From: Mycolicibacterium porcinum
Lineage (GTDB): Bacteria > Actinomycetota > Actinomycetes > Mycobacteriales > Mycobacteriaceae
Length of the DNA: 56,367 nt
Reading direction: 5' to 3'
Assembly: GCA_001942045.1 (NCBI GenBank)
Contig: MSTD01000041.1
Coordinates: forward strand, 1-56,367
The translations under genes were made by a program, and so were the position numbers. Positions 43,315 to 52,635 of the stretch are shown here, piece by piece; position 1 is the first letter of the stretch; every line of letters begins with the position of its first letter. Under the pieces are notes generated by a model. That model was not told the DNA's origin. It saw nothing but the letters and a program-made list of their open reading frames with translations, and made no database searches.

Positions 43315-44394
43315 TTGCCGTACCTCACCGATATGTACCACGAGCAGAACCGCAACTCGGCGCGGGTGGCCGAAGAACCTTCCGCCCCAACGGTTTCCGC
43401 CGGTGGGTTCGACCCCGACGAGCTGTCGCGGAAGCTGAACGCGGCGATTCTCGGGCAGCGTGCCGCGGTCGACGCGGTGGTGCGTGCCGTCTCGATCGCG
43501 CACATCGGTGTGGCCGATCCCGGTCGGCCCCTGTCCAGTGTCCTGCTGGTGGGGCCGACCGGACTCGGGAAAACCGAACTGGTGCGGCAGGTCGCGGCCG
43601 CACTGCGGACCGGCCCGGACGACATGTGCCGAATCGACATGAGCGCACTGGCCCAGGAGCACTACGCGGCATCGCTGTCCGGTGCGCCGCCGGGCTACGC
43701 GGGCAGCAAGGAATCGTTCACGCTGTTCGACAAGGCCAAGATCGAAGGCGGACCGTATCTACCCGGCATCGTGTTGTTCGACGAAGTCGAAAAGGCCGAC
43801 GCCACCGTGCTGCGAGCGCTGCTGCACGTCCTGGACACCGGTGAACTGCGGTTGGCCAACGGCCAGCAGAAGATCTCGTTCCGGAACAGCTATATCTTCC
43901 TGACCTCCAACATCGGCTCTTCGGAAGCTGCTGCGCTGCAGCGGTCCAGGCGGAAACCATGGCGGCGCCTCGCGTTTCGGCCGGCGGCCAAGACCGCCGA
44001 TCTGATACGCGAGGCGGTGGAGTCGTTCTTCGACCCGGAGTTCTTCAACCGCATCGACGAGATGGTGGTGTTCGACGCGTTCGACGACGACACCGCAGAA
44101 CGCGTGACCCGCAAGGAGATCCACGACCTGGTCGGCCGGCTCGGACGTCGCGGAGTGAGGCTCCAGGTAGCCGACGACGTCATCGAATTCGTCCGGCGCA
44201 GAGGATTCGATCCGGTGTACGGGGCCAGGGGGCTGCGGCGGGCCATCCGCACCGAGCTGGCCGAACCCGTCGCTCGTACTGTCCTCACCCATCGGTCGTC
44301 GCCGCGTCCGCTTGCCCTGCGGGCGGACCTTGCGGAGGGCGGTCAGGTGTTCATCTCCGTCGTCAATGCCGAGCCGGCGGACAGCCGGCCGTGA
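43315..44394 (+). CDS. amiB: AmiB-like AAA+ ATPase (ClpB/ClpA C-terminal module type)
   Basis: 359 residues starting at TTG 43315, 10 bases after amiE, with GAAAGG ahead. A single AAA+ module: Walker A VGPTGLGKTEL, Walker B IVLFDEVEKAD, sensor-1 IFLTSNIGSS, arginine finger region FFNRIDEMVVF and a D2-small domain ending YGARGLRRAI. It lacks the N-terminal and M-domain parts of ClpB. In Pseudomonas, AmiB is the equivalent gene beside amiE; its role is poorly defined, possibly assisting AmiS transport or AmiE assembly. Confidence 0.87.
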   Translation: MPYLTDMYHEQNRNSARVAEEPSAPTVSAGGFDPDELSRKLNAAILGQRAAVDAVVRAVSIAHIGVADPGRPLSSVLLVGPTGLGKTELVRQVAAALRTGPDDMCRIDMSALAQEHYAASLSGAPPGYAGSKESFTLFDKAKIEGGPYLPGIVLFDEVEKADATVLRALLHVLDTGELRLANGQQKISFRNSYIFLTSNIGSSEAAALQRSRRKPWRRLAFRPAAKTADLIREAVESFFDPEFFNRIDEMVVFDAFDDDTAERVTRKEIHDLVGRLGRRGVRLQVADDVIEFVRRRGFDPVYGARGLRRAIRTELAEPVARTVLTHRSSPRPLALRADLAEGGQVFISVVNAEPADSRP

Positions 44395-44397
44395 GGG

Positions 44398-45351
44398 TCA
44401 AGAGCCCTGCTGGTTGCGCCAGCGCAGGGGCGGCGCGCCGTACCGGCGCTGGAACGCGCGGCTGAACGCGGAATCGGACGTATAGCCAACGGCTTGCCCG
44501 ATCTTGCTGACCGATGCGGTGGTGGACCGGAGCAGGTCCGCGGCGCGGTCGAGCCGCCGCTCGGTGACGTAGGCGGCAGGCGGCTGCCCGAATAGGCGGG
44601 TGAACCGTTCGGCGAACGTCGACCGCGAATGTCTGGCGAGGTCGGCGAGTTCGGTGACCGACCAGGGATGCGCCGGGTCGTTGTGTACCGCGGTGAGAAC
44701 CGGACCCAGTTGGGGATCCATCGCGGCGGTGAGCCACCCCGGCGCCGCGTTCGCGGACCTGGACCACTCACGCAGGGCGTGGATGAACAACAGATCGAGA
44801 ATGCGGGAGATCATCACGCCGGCGCCCGGGCGCGGTTCGGTGGTCTCGGCCAGCAACAATTGCAGGCTCAGCGGCAGCCACTCGTGGCCCGGCGTGCCGG
44901 CGCGGATCATGATGGCCGGCGGCAGCACCGACAACAGCGGATCGGCCACCGTGCTGTCGACGGCGAAGACTCCGCTGAGCCAGCGCGGTGCCGCCGGATC
45001 ATCTTGCCCGGCATCAAGATTCCGGTCGGCTTCGGACAGTCGGCGGGCCTGGGTGCGATCGCCATGGGAGATGTGGTGGGCGCCGCCGCGGGCGAGCAGT
45101 GCCATGTCGCCGGCATCCATCGACAGGGCCTGGCCGTCGATGTGCAGGGTGAGGCCGTCGGACTCGGCGATGTGCAGTACCCGAGCACCGGCCGGAATAG
45201 TCACGTGGAAAGGTGCGGCCGGTGACCACCGCGTCACCGAATCCCCGCGGAGGCGCACGGTGCGCAGGATCTCCGACAAGGCGTCCGAACCATCGGGGCT
45301 AGTCGGTGCCGGCCTCAGAGGATCGGCACATTTTTCCGGCGAATTGGTCAT
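44398..45351 (-). CDS. AraC-family transcriptional regulator (cupin N-terminus)
   Basis: 317 residues from ATG 45351; TTG 45372 is in frame upstream. The N-terminal half is a cupin-type sensor (FHVTIPAGARVLHIAE, SMDAGDMALLARGGAHHIS). The C-terminal double helix-turn-helix reads TELADLARHSRSTFAERFTR and GQAVGYTSDSAFSRAFQRRY. It is convergent with the amiB-like gene and divergent from an alpha/beta hydrolase, so it more likely regulates the hydrolase, possibly also the amidase locus. Confidence 0.9.
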   Translation of the reverse strand: MTNSPEKCADPLRPAPTSPDGSDALSEILRTVRLRGDSVTRWSPAAPFHVTIPAGARVLHIAESDGLTLHIDGQALSMDAGDMALLARGGAHHISHGDRTQARRLSEADRNLDAGQDDPAAPRWLSGVFAVDSTVADPLLSVLPPAIMIRAGTPGHEWLPLSLQLLLAETTEPRPGAGVMISRILDLLFIHALREWSRSANAAPGWLTAAMDPQLGPVLTAVHNDPAHPWSVTELADLARHSRSTFAERFTRLFGQPPAAYVTERRLDRAADLLRSTTASVSKIGQAVGYTSDSAFSRAFQRRYGAPPLRWRNQQGS

Positions 45352-45435
45352 AGCTGTTGCCTCATCCTCCAAATATGGTGGAACCGCAACGGGTGGTCAA
45401 CGCCTGGGGTTCCGAGACCGAGGAAGGACCGAAAG

Positions 45436-46128
45436 ATGACCGACAAGCCGGCAATTGTTCTGGTGCACGGGTTTTGGGGCGGCGCGGCGCACTGGGCGAA
45501 GGTGATCGTGGAATTGCGTAGCCGCGGCTACGACAAGCTGTTTGCGGTGGAGAACCCGCTCACCTCTCTGCGTGACGACACCCACCGCACGCAGCAGATG
45601 GTCAAGCAGGTAAACGGACCGGTGCTGCTGGTGGGCCATTCATACGGGGGTGCGGTCATCACCGAAGCGGGGGATCTGCCCAATGTCGTCGGGCTGGTCT
45701 ACGTCGCGGCCTTCGCGCCCGACGCGGGGGAGAGCCCCGGCCAGATCAGTGAGCAACAGCCGCCCGCGGCGTTCGAGAACATCGCCCCGGATTCGGACGG
45801 CTACCTGTGGATCAAGCAGGACAAGTTCGCCGAGAGCTTCGCCCAGGATCTTCCCGACGACGAGACCCTGGTGATGGCCGTGACCCAAAAGGCGCCGCTC
45901 GGTTCGACTTTCGGTGACGCGGTGACCGCTCCGGCCTGGAAGACCAAGCCCGTCTGGTATCAGGTGTCCACCGAGGATCGCATGATCCACCCGGACAACG
46001 AACGCCGGATGGCGCAGCGGATGAACCCCCGCAAGATCATCGAACTCGATGCCAGCCACGCGTCGTTGGCTTCGCAGCCCACCGCGATCGCGGATCTGAT
46101 CGACGAGGCGGTGGCCGAACTCGGTTAA
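45436..46128 (+). CDS. Alpha/beta hydrolase (esterase EstC-like)
   Basis: 230 residues. VLVHGFWGGAAHW is the oxyanion loop, the nucleophile elbow is VGHSYGGAV (about S71), and the acid and base are in STEDRMIHPDNE and LDASHASLASQP. The overall shape is that of small EstC-like esterases often paired with AraC regulators of this kind. It starts at ATG 45436 behind AGGAAGGA, diverging from the AraC gene with an 84-base gap, and overlaps the convergent DMT exporter by four bases. Confidence 0.9.
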   Translation: MTDKPAIVLVHGFWGGAAHWAKVIVELRSRGYDKLFAVENPLTSLRDDTHRTQQMVKQVNGPVLLVGHSYGGAVITEAGDLPNVVGLVYVAAFAPDAGESPGQISEQQPPAAFENIAPDSDGYLWIKQDKFAESFAQDLPDDETLVMAVTQKAPLGSTFGDAVTAPAWKTKPVWYQVSTEDRMIHPDNERRMAQRMNPRKIIELDASHASLASQPTAIADLIDEAVAELG

Positions 46129-46994
46129 CCGAGAGGCTCGGCCGGACCCGCATGCGCCGAACGCACCGCACCGATGCTCGCCACGGTGACCAGGGCGACG
46201 CCCAGATAGCCGAGCAGCCCGATCTGCTGGCCGAGCACCACCAGCCCGGCCAGCGCCGCGGTGACCGGGGACAGGCAGGTCAGCACGGCGAAAGTGGCGG
46301 GTGGCAGCCGTCGCAGGGAGATCAACTCCAGCGAGTACGGGATCACCGAGGACAACACCCCGACCGCTGCGCCCACCCCGAGCACGCGCCAGTCGAGTGC
46401 GTCGGGCGGCACCGAGGCCACGGCGAACGGGGCGACGACGAGGGCTCCCATGGCCGTGGCGAGGGCCAGGCCGTCGACCCGGCGGAACTCGGTGGCCGTC
46501 CGCGCCGACGCCAGGATGTAGCCGGCCCAGGCCACCCCCGCGGCGGCGGCGAAGCCGAATCCGGTCGCTTGGAAATGCCCGCTGCCATCGCGCGGTAGGC
46601 CCAGTAGTGCGACGCCGGCGAAGGCCAGTAGTGCCCACAGCCATGCCACCCGCCGCGTGCCGGTGACCACCGAAAGAATCAGCGGGCCAAGGGCTTCGAT
46701 CGTCACCGCGATGCCGAGCGGAATCCGCTCGATCGCCAGGTAGAAGCAGTAATTCATGGTGCCCAGCGTCGCGGCCAGCGCGACGGCCGCGCCCCAGGCC
46801 GGTCGCGTCAGTCCCCGCACCGACGGGCGTACGGCCGCGCACAGGAGGACGCCGGCCACCGCGAACCGGGCGAACAAGGCCCCCACGGTGCCGACGGCGG
46901 CGAACAGACCGACCGCGAACGCCGCGCCCACCTCCTGGCTGACCGCTGCGATCACCACCAGCAGCGCCGCCCCGAGTGGGGCGCGGGTGGTCAC
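46125..46994 (-). CDS. EamA/DMT-family transporter (RhtA-like)
   Basis: 289 residues from GTG 46994, sharing a GTGA overlap with the TetR gene upstream. Ten membrane helices in two EamA repeats: TMNYCFYLAIERIPLGIAVT in the first and IPYSLELISLRRLPPATFAV in the second, as in RhtA amino-acid exporters. The frame continues upstream only as a shadow of the TetR gene. Probably an exporter repressed by the cotranscribed TetR protein. Confidence 0.88.
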   Translation of the reverse strand: MTTRAPLGAALLVVIAAVSQEVGAAFAVGLFAAVGTVGALFARFAVAGVLLCAAVRPSVRGLTRPAWGAAVALAATLGTMNYCFYLAIERIPLGIAVTIEALGPLILSVVTGTRRVAWLWALLAFAGVALLGLPRDGSGHFQATGFGFAAAAGVAWAGYILASARTATEFRRVDGLALATAMGALVVAPFAVASVPPDALDWRVLGVGAAVGVLSSVIPYSLELISLRRLPPATFAVLTCLSPVTAALAGLVVLGQQIGLLGYLGVALVTVASIGAVRSAHAGPAEPLG

Positions 46995-47611
46995 ACCGTC
47001 ACCGGAAGCGGAGCCCCCGTCGCCAGTTCGGCATAGCCCCGCATCAGCCGCAACGCGGTGGCGCGGTCGAGGTCCGGATCTCGTGCCACGATGCGGTAGC
47101 CGAGGTAGTCCTCCATCGTCATCAGCGTCATGGCGATATCGCGGGCGGGGGAGGTCAGGGTGAAAGTCCCTGCAGCGGAGCCAGTTTCGAGGATCTGTAC
47201 GTAGAGACCCACCTGCCGGTGAAAGATGTGCTGGATGTCGGGCCGCTGGTCGAGCACGAATCCGGCGGCCAGTACCGCTCGCCAGATGGAGCGCCACTCG
47301 GCGTCCTCGGGTCCGGACGGCAGCCCGGCAGCGATCATAAACGCGATCTGGTCCCGGGCATCTGCGGTCCGCTTCACCACGGCGAGCCGGTCGTCGTAGA
47401 ACTTGCTGTCCGAGCGTTGGGCGAGCGCCGAGAGCAGCTGGTCCATCTCCCGGAAGTAGTAGCGCACGGCATTGGGGGTCAGATTCAGCTCAGCGGCCAC
47501 ATCGGAAATCCGGAAGGTGGTCAGATCGTTGCGCTCGATCAACGCGATCGCGGCATCGAGGATTTCCTCGCGTCGCTCCGCCTGTCGGTTCGGCCGTCCC
47601 ACGCGCCCCAT
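46991..47611 (-). CDS. TetR-family transcriptional regulator
   Basis: A 206-residue regulator with the helix-turn-helix LDAAIALIERNDLTTFRISD and ELNLTPNAVRYYFREMDQLL. The C-terminal half (MTLMTMEDYLGYRIVARDP) is ligand-binding. It is cotranscribed with the DMT exporter and divergent from the P1 peptidase gene. An inverted repeat in the gap (47664-47680) could be its operator, which would link exporter and peptidase in one regulon. Confidence 0.9.
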   Translation of the reverse strand: MGRVGRPNRQAERREEILDAAIALIERNDLTTFRISDVAAELNLTPNAVRYYFREMDQLLSALAQRSDSKFYDDRLAVVKRTADARDQIAFMIAAGLPSGPEDAEWRSIWRAVLAAGFVLDQRPDIQHIFHRQVGLYVQILETGSAAGTFTLTSPARDIAMTLMTMEDYLGYRIVARDPDLDRATALRLMRGYAELATGAPLPVTV

Positions 47612-47663
47612 CCTTCACGAATCTGTCAGTTCGGTTGACGCCGGTGGTTACCCACCGCCATTA

Positions 47664-47680
47664 TTTTCCAATCCTGAAAA
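47664..47680. promoter_or_regulatory. Inverted repeat TTTTC-N7-GAAAA, candidate TetR operator
   Basis: A five-base inverted repeat with a seven-base spacer in the AT-rich gap between the divergent TetR and P1 peptidase genes, about 30 bases before the peptidase start. Length (17 bases) and position suit a TetR site; short arms keep this tentative. Confidence 0.4.
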
Positions 47681-47709
47681 CAATTCCGCCACAACTTTCC
47701 GGAGAGCGC

Positions 47710-48831
47710 ATGCTGGATTGCTCCTCGCGGCGTCCCCGTGCCCGTGACATCGGCGTCGTCATCGGTGAACACCCCACGGGCCTGAACAACGCCATCACGG
47801 ACGTGGCCGGCGTAAGGGTCGGGCACACCACGATCCAGCGACCCGGGCCGAACCCGGTCAACACCGGGGTCACCGTCGTGATCCCACATCCGGACATCTT
47901 CACCGAGCCGGTGTTCGCCGGCGCGCACCGGCTCAACGGCAGTGGTGAACTCACCGGCCTGGAGTGGATCCGGGAGTCTGGAGAACTCACCACACCCATC
48001 GGCCTGACCAACACCCACAGCGTCGGGGTCGTCCGGGACACGCTGGTCCAGGCCCAGGTTCAGGCCCGCGGCGACGGGCTCTACTGGTCCCTGCCGGTGG
48101 TGGGTGAGACCTACGACGGGCTGCTCAACGACATCAACGGCCACCACGTCCGCCCCGAACACGTCGCCGCCGCGCTGGCCGATGCCGCGGACGGCCCGGT
48201 CACCGAGGGCAACGTCGGCGGCGGGACCGGCATGATCTGCCACGGGTTCAAAGGCGGGATCGGAACCGCCTCGCGGGTCACCGAGACGGTGACCGGGCCC
48301 TACACCGTCGGGGTACTCGTCCAAGCGAATCATGGTCGGCGGGAACGACTTCGGGTCAACGGGGTGCCGGTCGGCGAGATGGTGAGCCCCGAACTGGTGC
48401 CGACCCCCGACCTCCCGATTCCCTATCCTGCGGGATCCGGCTCGATCATCGTCGTGATCGCCACCGACGCGCCGTTGCTGCCGCACCAGTGCACCCGCCT
48501 CGCGCAACGCTCGGCGCTGGCCGTCGGCCGGGTCGGCGGGACCGGCGAGCAGTACAGCGGTGACCTGATGCTGGCCTTCTCGACCGGCAACCGGGGAATC
48601 CCGCCGTACGGGTGGGACGAGAACCCCGACGCCAACCGGCCCGAGATCGCGGTGCGCATGGTGGCACCGCAGCTGATGACCCGGTTGTTCGACCTGGCCA
48701 TCGAGGCCACCGAGGAGGCCATCGTCAACGCGTTGGTGGCGGCCGAGACCATGACCGGCCGGGGCGGGTTGACCGCCCACGCGCTCGACCACAAGCTGCT
48801 GCACTCCGCGCTGGTGCTGGAAGGCCACTGA
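47710..48831 (+). CDS. P1-family peptidase (DmpA/L-aminopeptidase D-esterase-like)
   Basis: 373 residues from ATG 47710, behind CCGGAGAG; the open frame extends to 47635 but the family starts here (DIGVVIGEHPTGLNNAITDV). DmpA-type enzymes are N-terminal nucleophile hydrolases that self-cleave before a Ser. The site is visible as AGSGSIIVVIATDAPL with Ser245 as nucleophile, and EGNVGGGTGMICHGFKGG precedes it. They hydrolyse N-terminal residues, beta-peptides or D-esters. It diverges from the TetR/exporter pair. Confidence 0.93.
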   Translation: MLDCSSRRPRARDIGVVIGEHPTGLNNAITDVAGVRVGHTTIQRPGPNPVNTGVTVVIPHPDIFTEPVFAGAHRLNGSGELTGLEWIRESGELTTPIGLTNTHSVGVVRDTLVQAQVQARGDGLYWSLPVVGETYDGLLNDINGHHVRPEHVAAALADAADGPVTEGNVGGGTGMICHGFKGGIGTASRVTETVTGPYTVGVLVQANHGRRERLRVNGVPVGEMVSPELVPTPDLPIPYPAGSGSIIVVIATDAPLLPHQCTRLAQRSALAVGRVGGTGEQYSGDLMLAFSTGNRGIPPYGWDENPDANRPEIAVRMVAPQLMTRLFDLAIEATEEAIVNALVAAETMTGRGGLTAHALDHKLLHSALVLEGH

Positions 48832-49203
48832 CCCGCCAACCAGCCGGTGCGCTAGGGCTGACGGGTCACCGCTGCGGCGAACTGCAGCAGCCGATGCATC
48901 TGCGCGTCACCGTCGCCAAATGTCTTGGCGAACCGCAGCTTCGACATCTGGCGTTCGCTCTCGGTGGCCGTGGTTCGGAAAGTGCGCCGCGGTGCACTGC
49001 CGATCAGGTACACCGAGGCAGCCTCATCCAGGCGGGTGTAGGGGCCCAGTCGTCAGCGGTGTGCATGATGAGACCAGATCTACAGCAAACTATTTTTATT
49101 CGCTATTTCAGGTGAACCATGGGCAAACTGTCTCGTCTGCAATTGAATTGAGGACCGGAGCGCGGGTCTGATCCCAAATGGGCGAAGTGCGGTGCGCGAT
49201 GAT
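48832..49203. other. Intergenic region with a coding remnant
   Basis: These 372 bases between the peptidase and rmlC contain a minus-strand coding-like fragment (described separately) and, at about 49080-49110, a short AT-rich stretch unusual for this genome that could be the remnant's old promoter. No intact gene was recognised. Confidence 0.4.
48852..49066 (-). pseudogene. Possible C-terminal gene remnant with a frameshift
   Basis: Reading down from ATG 49066 gives MHTADDWAP; shifting frame within the GGGCCCC run near 49040-49047 continues as YTRLDEAASVYLIGS and runs about 60 codons to TAG at 48852, ending LLQFAAAVTRQP. The third codon positions in that part are GC-rich, as in real genes here. 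I do not recognise the family. It may be a degenerated gene, a small gene with a sequencing error, or chance. Confidence 0.3.
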
Positions 49204-50804
<1,601 letters not shown>

Positions 50805-50826
50805 TCAACCCTAATGGGCAAACCTC

Positions 50827-51678
50827 TCAGCTCTTGAGACCCAGCGGGCCGGCCAGCTCGGTCAACGTCGGGATCAGCTTGTCAGGGCCGCCGAGTACCT
50901 GGATCGCGACGTGGTCGGCGCCGTTGGCGACATGTTGCTGCAAACGTGCCGCGATCGCGTCTGCCGTGCCGTGCGCGACGACCGCGTCGATCAGTTTGTC
51001 GCTGCCGGGCTTGGCGATGTCGTCCTCGGTGAATCCGAGTCGACGCCAGTTGTTGAGGTAATTGCTCAGATTCAGATAAAAGTCGACCGTGTCGCGTCCG
51101 ATCGCGCGAGCCGCGGCGCCGTCGGTGCTCAGCACCACCTTGTGCTCGGGGGCGAGGAACACCGCCTCGCCCAGCACGTCGCGGGCATGTGCGGTGTGCT
51201 CGGGCGTCGTCAGATACGGGTGTGCGCCGGCGCTGCGCTGCGCCGAGAGCTTGAGCACCTTGTCGCCAAGCGCGGCGACCACCAGTCGGCTGGTCGGCAC
51301 CTTGGCCGCATCCAGGGCATCGAGGTACTCCAACAGGGCCTCGTAGGGCTTGCGGTACTCGCCGGTGTGCTCGGGATGGCCCACACCGACGCCCAGCAGA
51401 AATCGGCCGGGGTGGGCCGCTTCGATGCGATGAAACGATTCGGCGACCGCATCGGCGTCGGCCGTCCAGATGTTGACGATGCCGGTCGCCAGCTGAAGTG
51501 ACTGGGTGCGCTCCAGGATGGGCTCGGCGAACGCGAGATCCGCGGCCGGGGAACCACCCACCCACAGGGCGCCGTAGCCCAGCTGCTCGATCTCGGCCGC
51601 CTGCTCGGGCTGCACCGCCCCGAACGTCCACACCCCGTAGCGACCCAGATCGGGCTTGAGCGAAAGTGATTCGGTCAT
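50827..51678 (-). CDS. LLM class F420-dependent oxidoreductase (TIGR03620-like), copy 2
   Basis: 283 residues of luciferase-like TIM barrel. LGYGALWVGGSPAADL, LATGIVNIWTADADAVAESF, GRFLLGVGVGHPEH and AGAHPYLTTPEHTAHARDVL are typical of mycobacterial F420-dependent enzymes. It is a tandem paralogue of the next gene upstream, 24 bases away, and ends 25 bases before rmlB starts. Substrate unknown. Confidence 0.9.
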   Translation of the reverse strand: MTESLSLKPDLGRYGVWTFGAVQPEQAAEIEQLGYGALWVGGSPAADLAFAEPILERTQSLQLATGIVNIWTADADAVAESFHRIEAAHPGRFLLGVGVGHPEHTGEYRKPYEALLEYLDALDAAKVPTSRLVVAALGDKVLKLSAQRSAGAHPYLTTPEHTAHARDVLGEAVFLAPEHKVVLSTDGAAARAIGRDTVDFYLNLSNYLNNWRRLGFTEDDIAKPGSDKLIDAVVAHGTADAIAARLQQHVANGADHVAIQVLGGPDKLIPTLTELAGPLGLKS

Positions 51679-51702
51679 CTGTGAGTCCTTGTCTATGGTC
51701 CT

Positions 51703-52566
51703 CTAGGCCAGGCCGAGCGGCCCGGCGAGTTCGGCCAGTGCGGGTACCAGTTTGTCCGGCGAGGTCAGCACTTGTACAGGCACGTGGTCGGCGCCGGCGT
51801 CGCGATGCTGCCGCAGCCGCGCGGCCACCTCGTCCACCGTGCCATGCGCGACGACGGCATCGATGAACCGGTCACTGCCCGGTTTGGCCAGGTCCTCGTC
51901 GGTGAAGCCGAGACGCTTGAAATTGTTGAGGTAGTTGCTCAGACCGAGGTAGATGTCGAGCGCCTTCCGGCCGATCGACCGGGCCTTGTCTACATCGGTG
52001 GTGAGCACCGCCTTGTGCTCGGGGGCCAGGAACGCGTCGGGCCCGATCAACTCGCGGGCCTGCGCGGTGTGTTCCGGGGTGGTCAGGTAGGGGTGCGCAC
52101 CCGCCGAACGGTCCGCCGAGAGTTGCAGCACCTTCGGGCCGAGTGCGGCGACGACCCGGCGGTGTTTCGGCACGCCGTACTCGTCGAGCTTGTCGAGGTA
52201 ATCGGTGAGGGCGTCGAGCGGTTTGCGGTACTCGCCGATCGCTTCGCGGTGTCCGACGCCGATGCCCAGCAGGAAGCGGCCCGGGTAGGCGGCCTCGATG
52301 CGGTGGAACGATTCGGCCACCGGGCCGGGCGCCGCGCTCCAGATGTTCACGATGCCGGTGGCCAGCTGCAAGGTGGTGGTGGCGGCCAGGATCGGATCGA
52401 TCCACTCCAGCTCGGCGGGCGGGGACCCGCCCGCCCAGATCGCGCCGTAGCCCAGTCCTTCGATATCGCGCAGCTGCTGCGGCGACAGTTGCTGGAACTG
52501 CGAGTAGTGGCCGAACGCGCCGAATGTGCCGAGATCGGGCTTGGCGCCCGCTGTGGTCTGGGTCAT
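51703..52566 (-). CDS. LLM class F420-dependent oxidoreductase (TIGR03620-like), copy 1
   Basis: 287 residues, clearly paralogous to the downstream copy across its whole length (LGYGAIWAGGSPPAELEW, LATGIVNIWSAAPGPVAESF, GRFLLGIGVGHREA, AGAHPYLTTPEHTAQARELI). The two differ most at the N-terminus and around residue 120, the loops that line the substrate pocket in LLM enzymes. Starts at ATG 52566. Confidence 0.9.
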   Translation of the reverse strand: MTQTTAGAKPDLGTFGAFGHYSQFQQLSPQQLRDIEGLGYGAIWAGGSPPAELEWIDPILAATTTLQLATGIVNIWSAAPGPVAESFHRIEAAYPGRFLLGIGVGHREAIGEYRKPLDALTDYLDKLDEYGVPKHRRVVAALGPKVLQLSADRSAGAHPYLTTPEHTAQARELIGPDAFLAPEHKAVLTTDVDKARSIGRKALDIYLGLSNYLNNFKRLGFTDEDLAKPGSDRFIDAVVAHGTVDEVAARLRQHRDAGADHVPVQVLTSPDKLVPALAELAGPLGLA

Positions 52567-52635
52567 GAACGTCTCAACCGGGCCGTGTGCGGGGCCTATT
52601 CCGGGTGAATCACGGTGATTCTGGATCTGGCCGGG

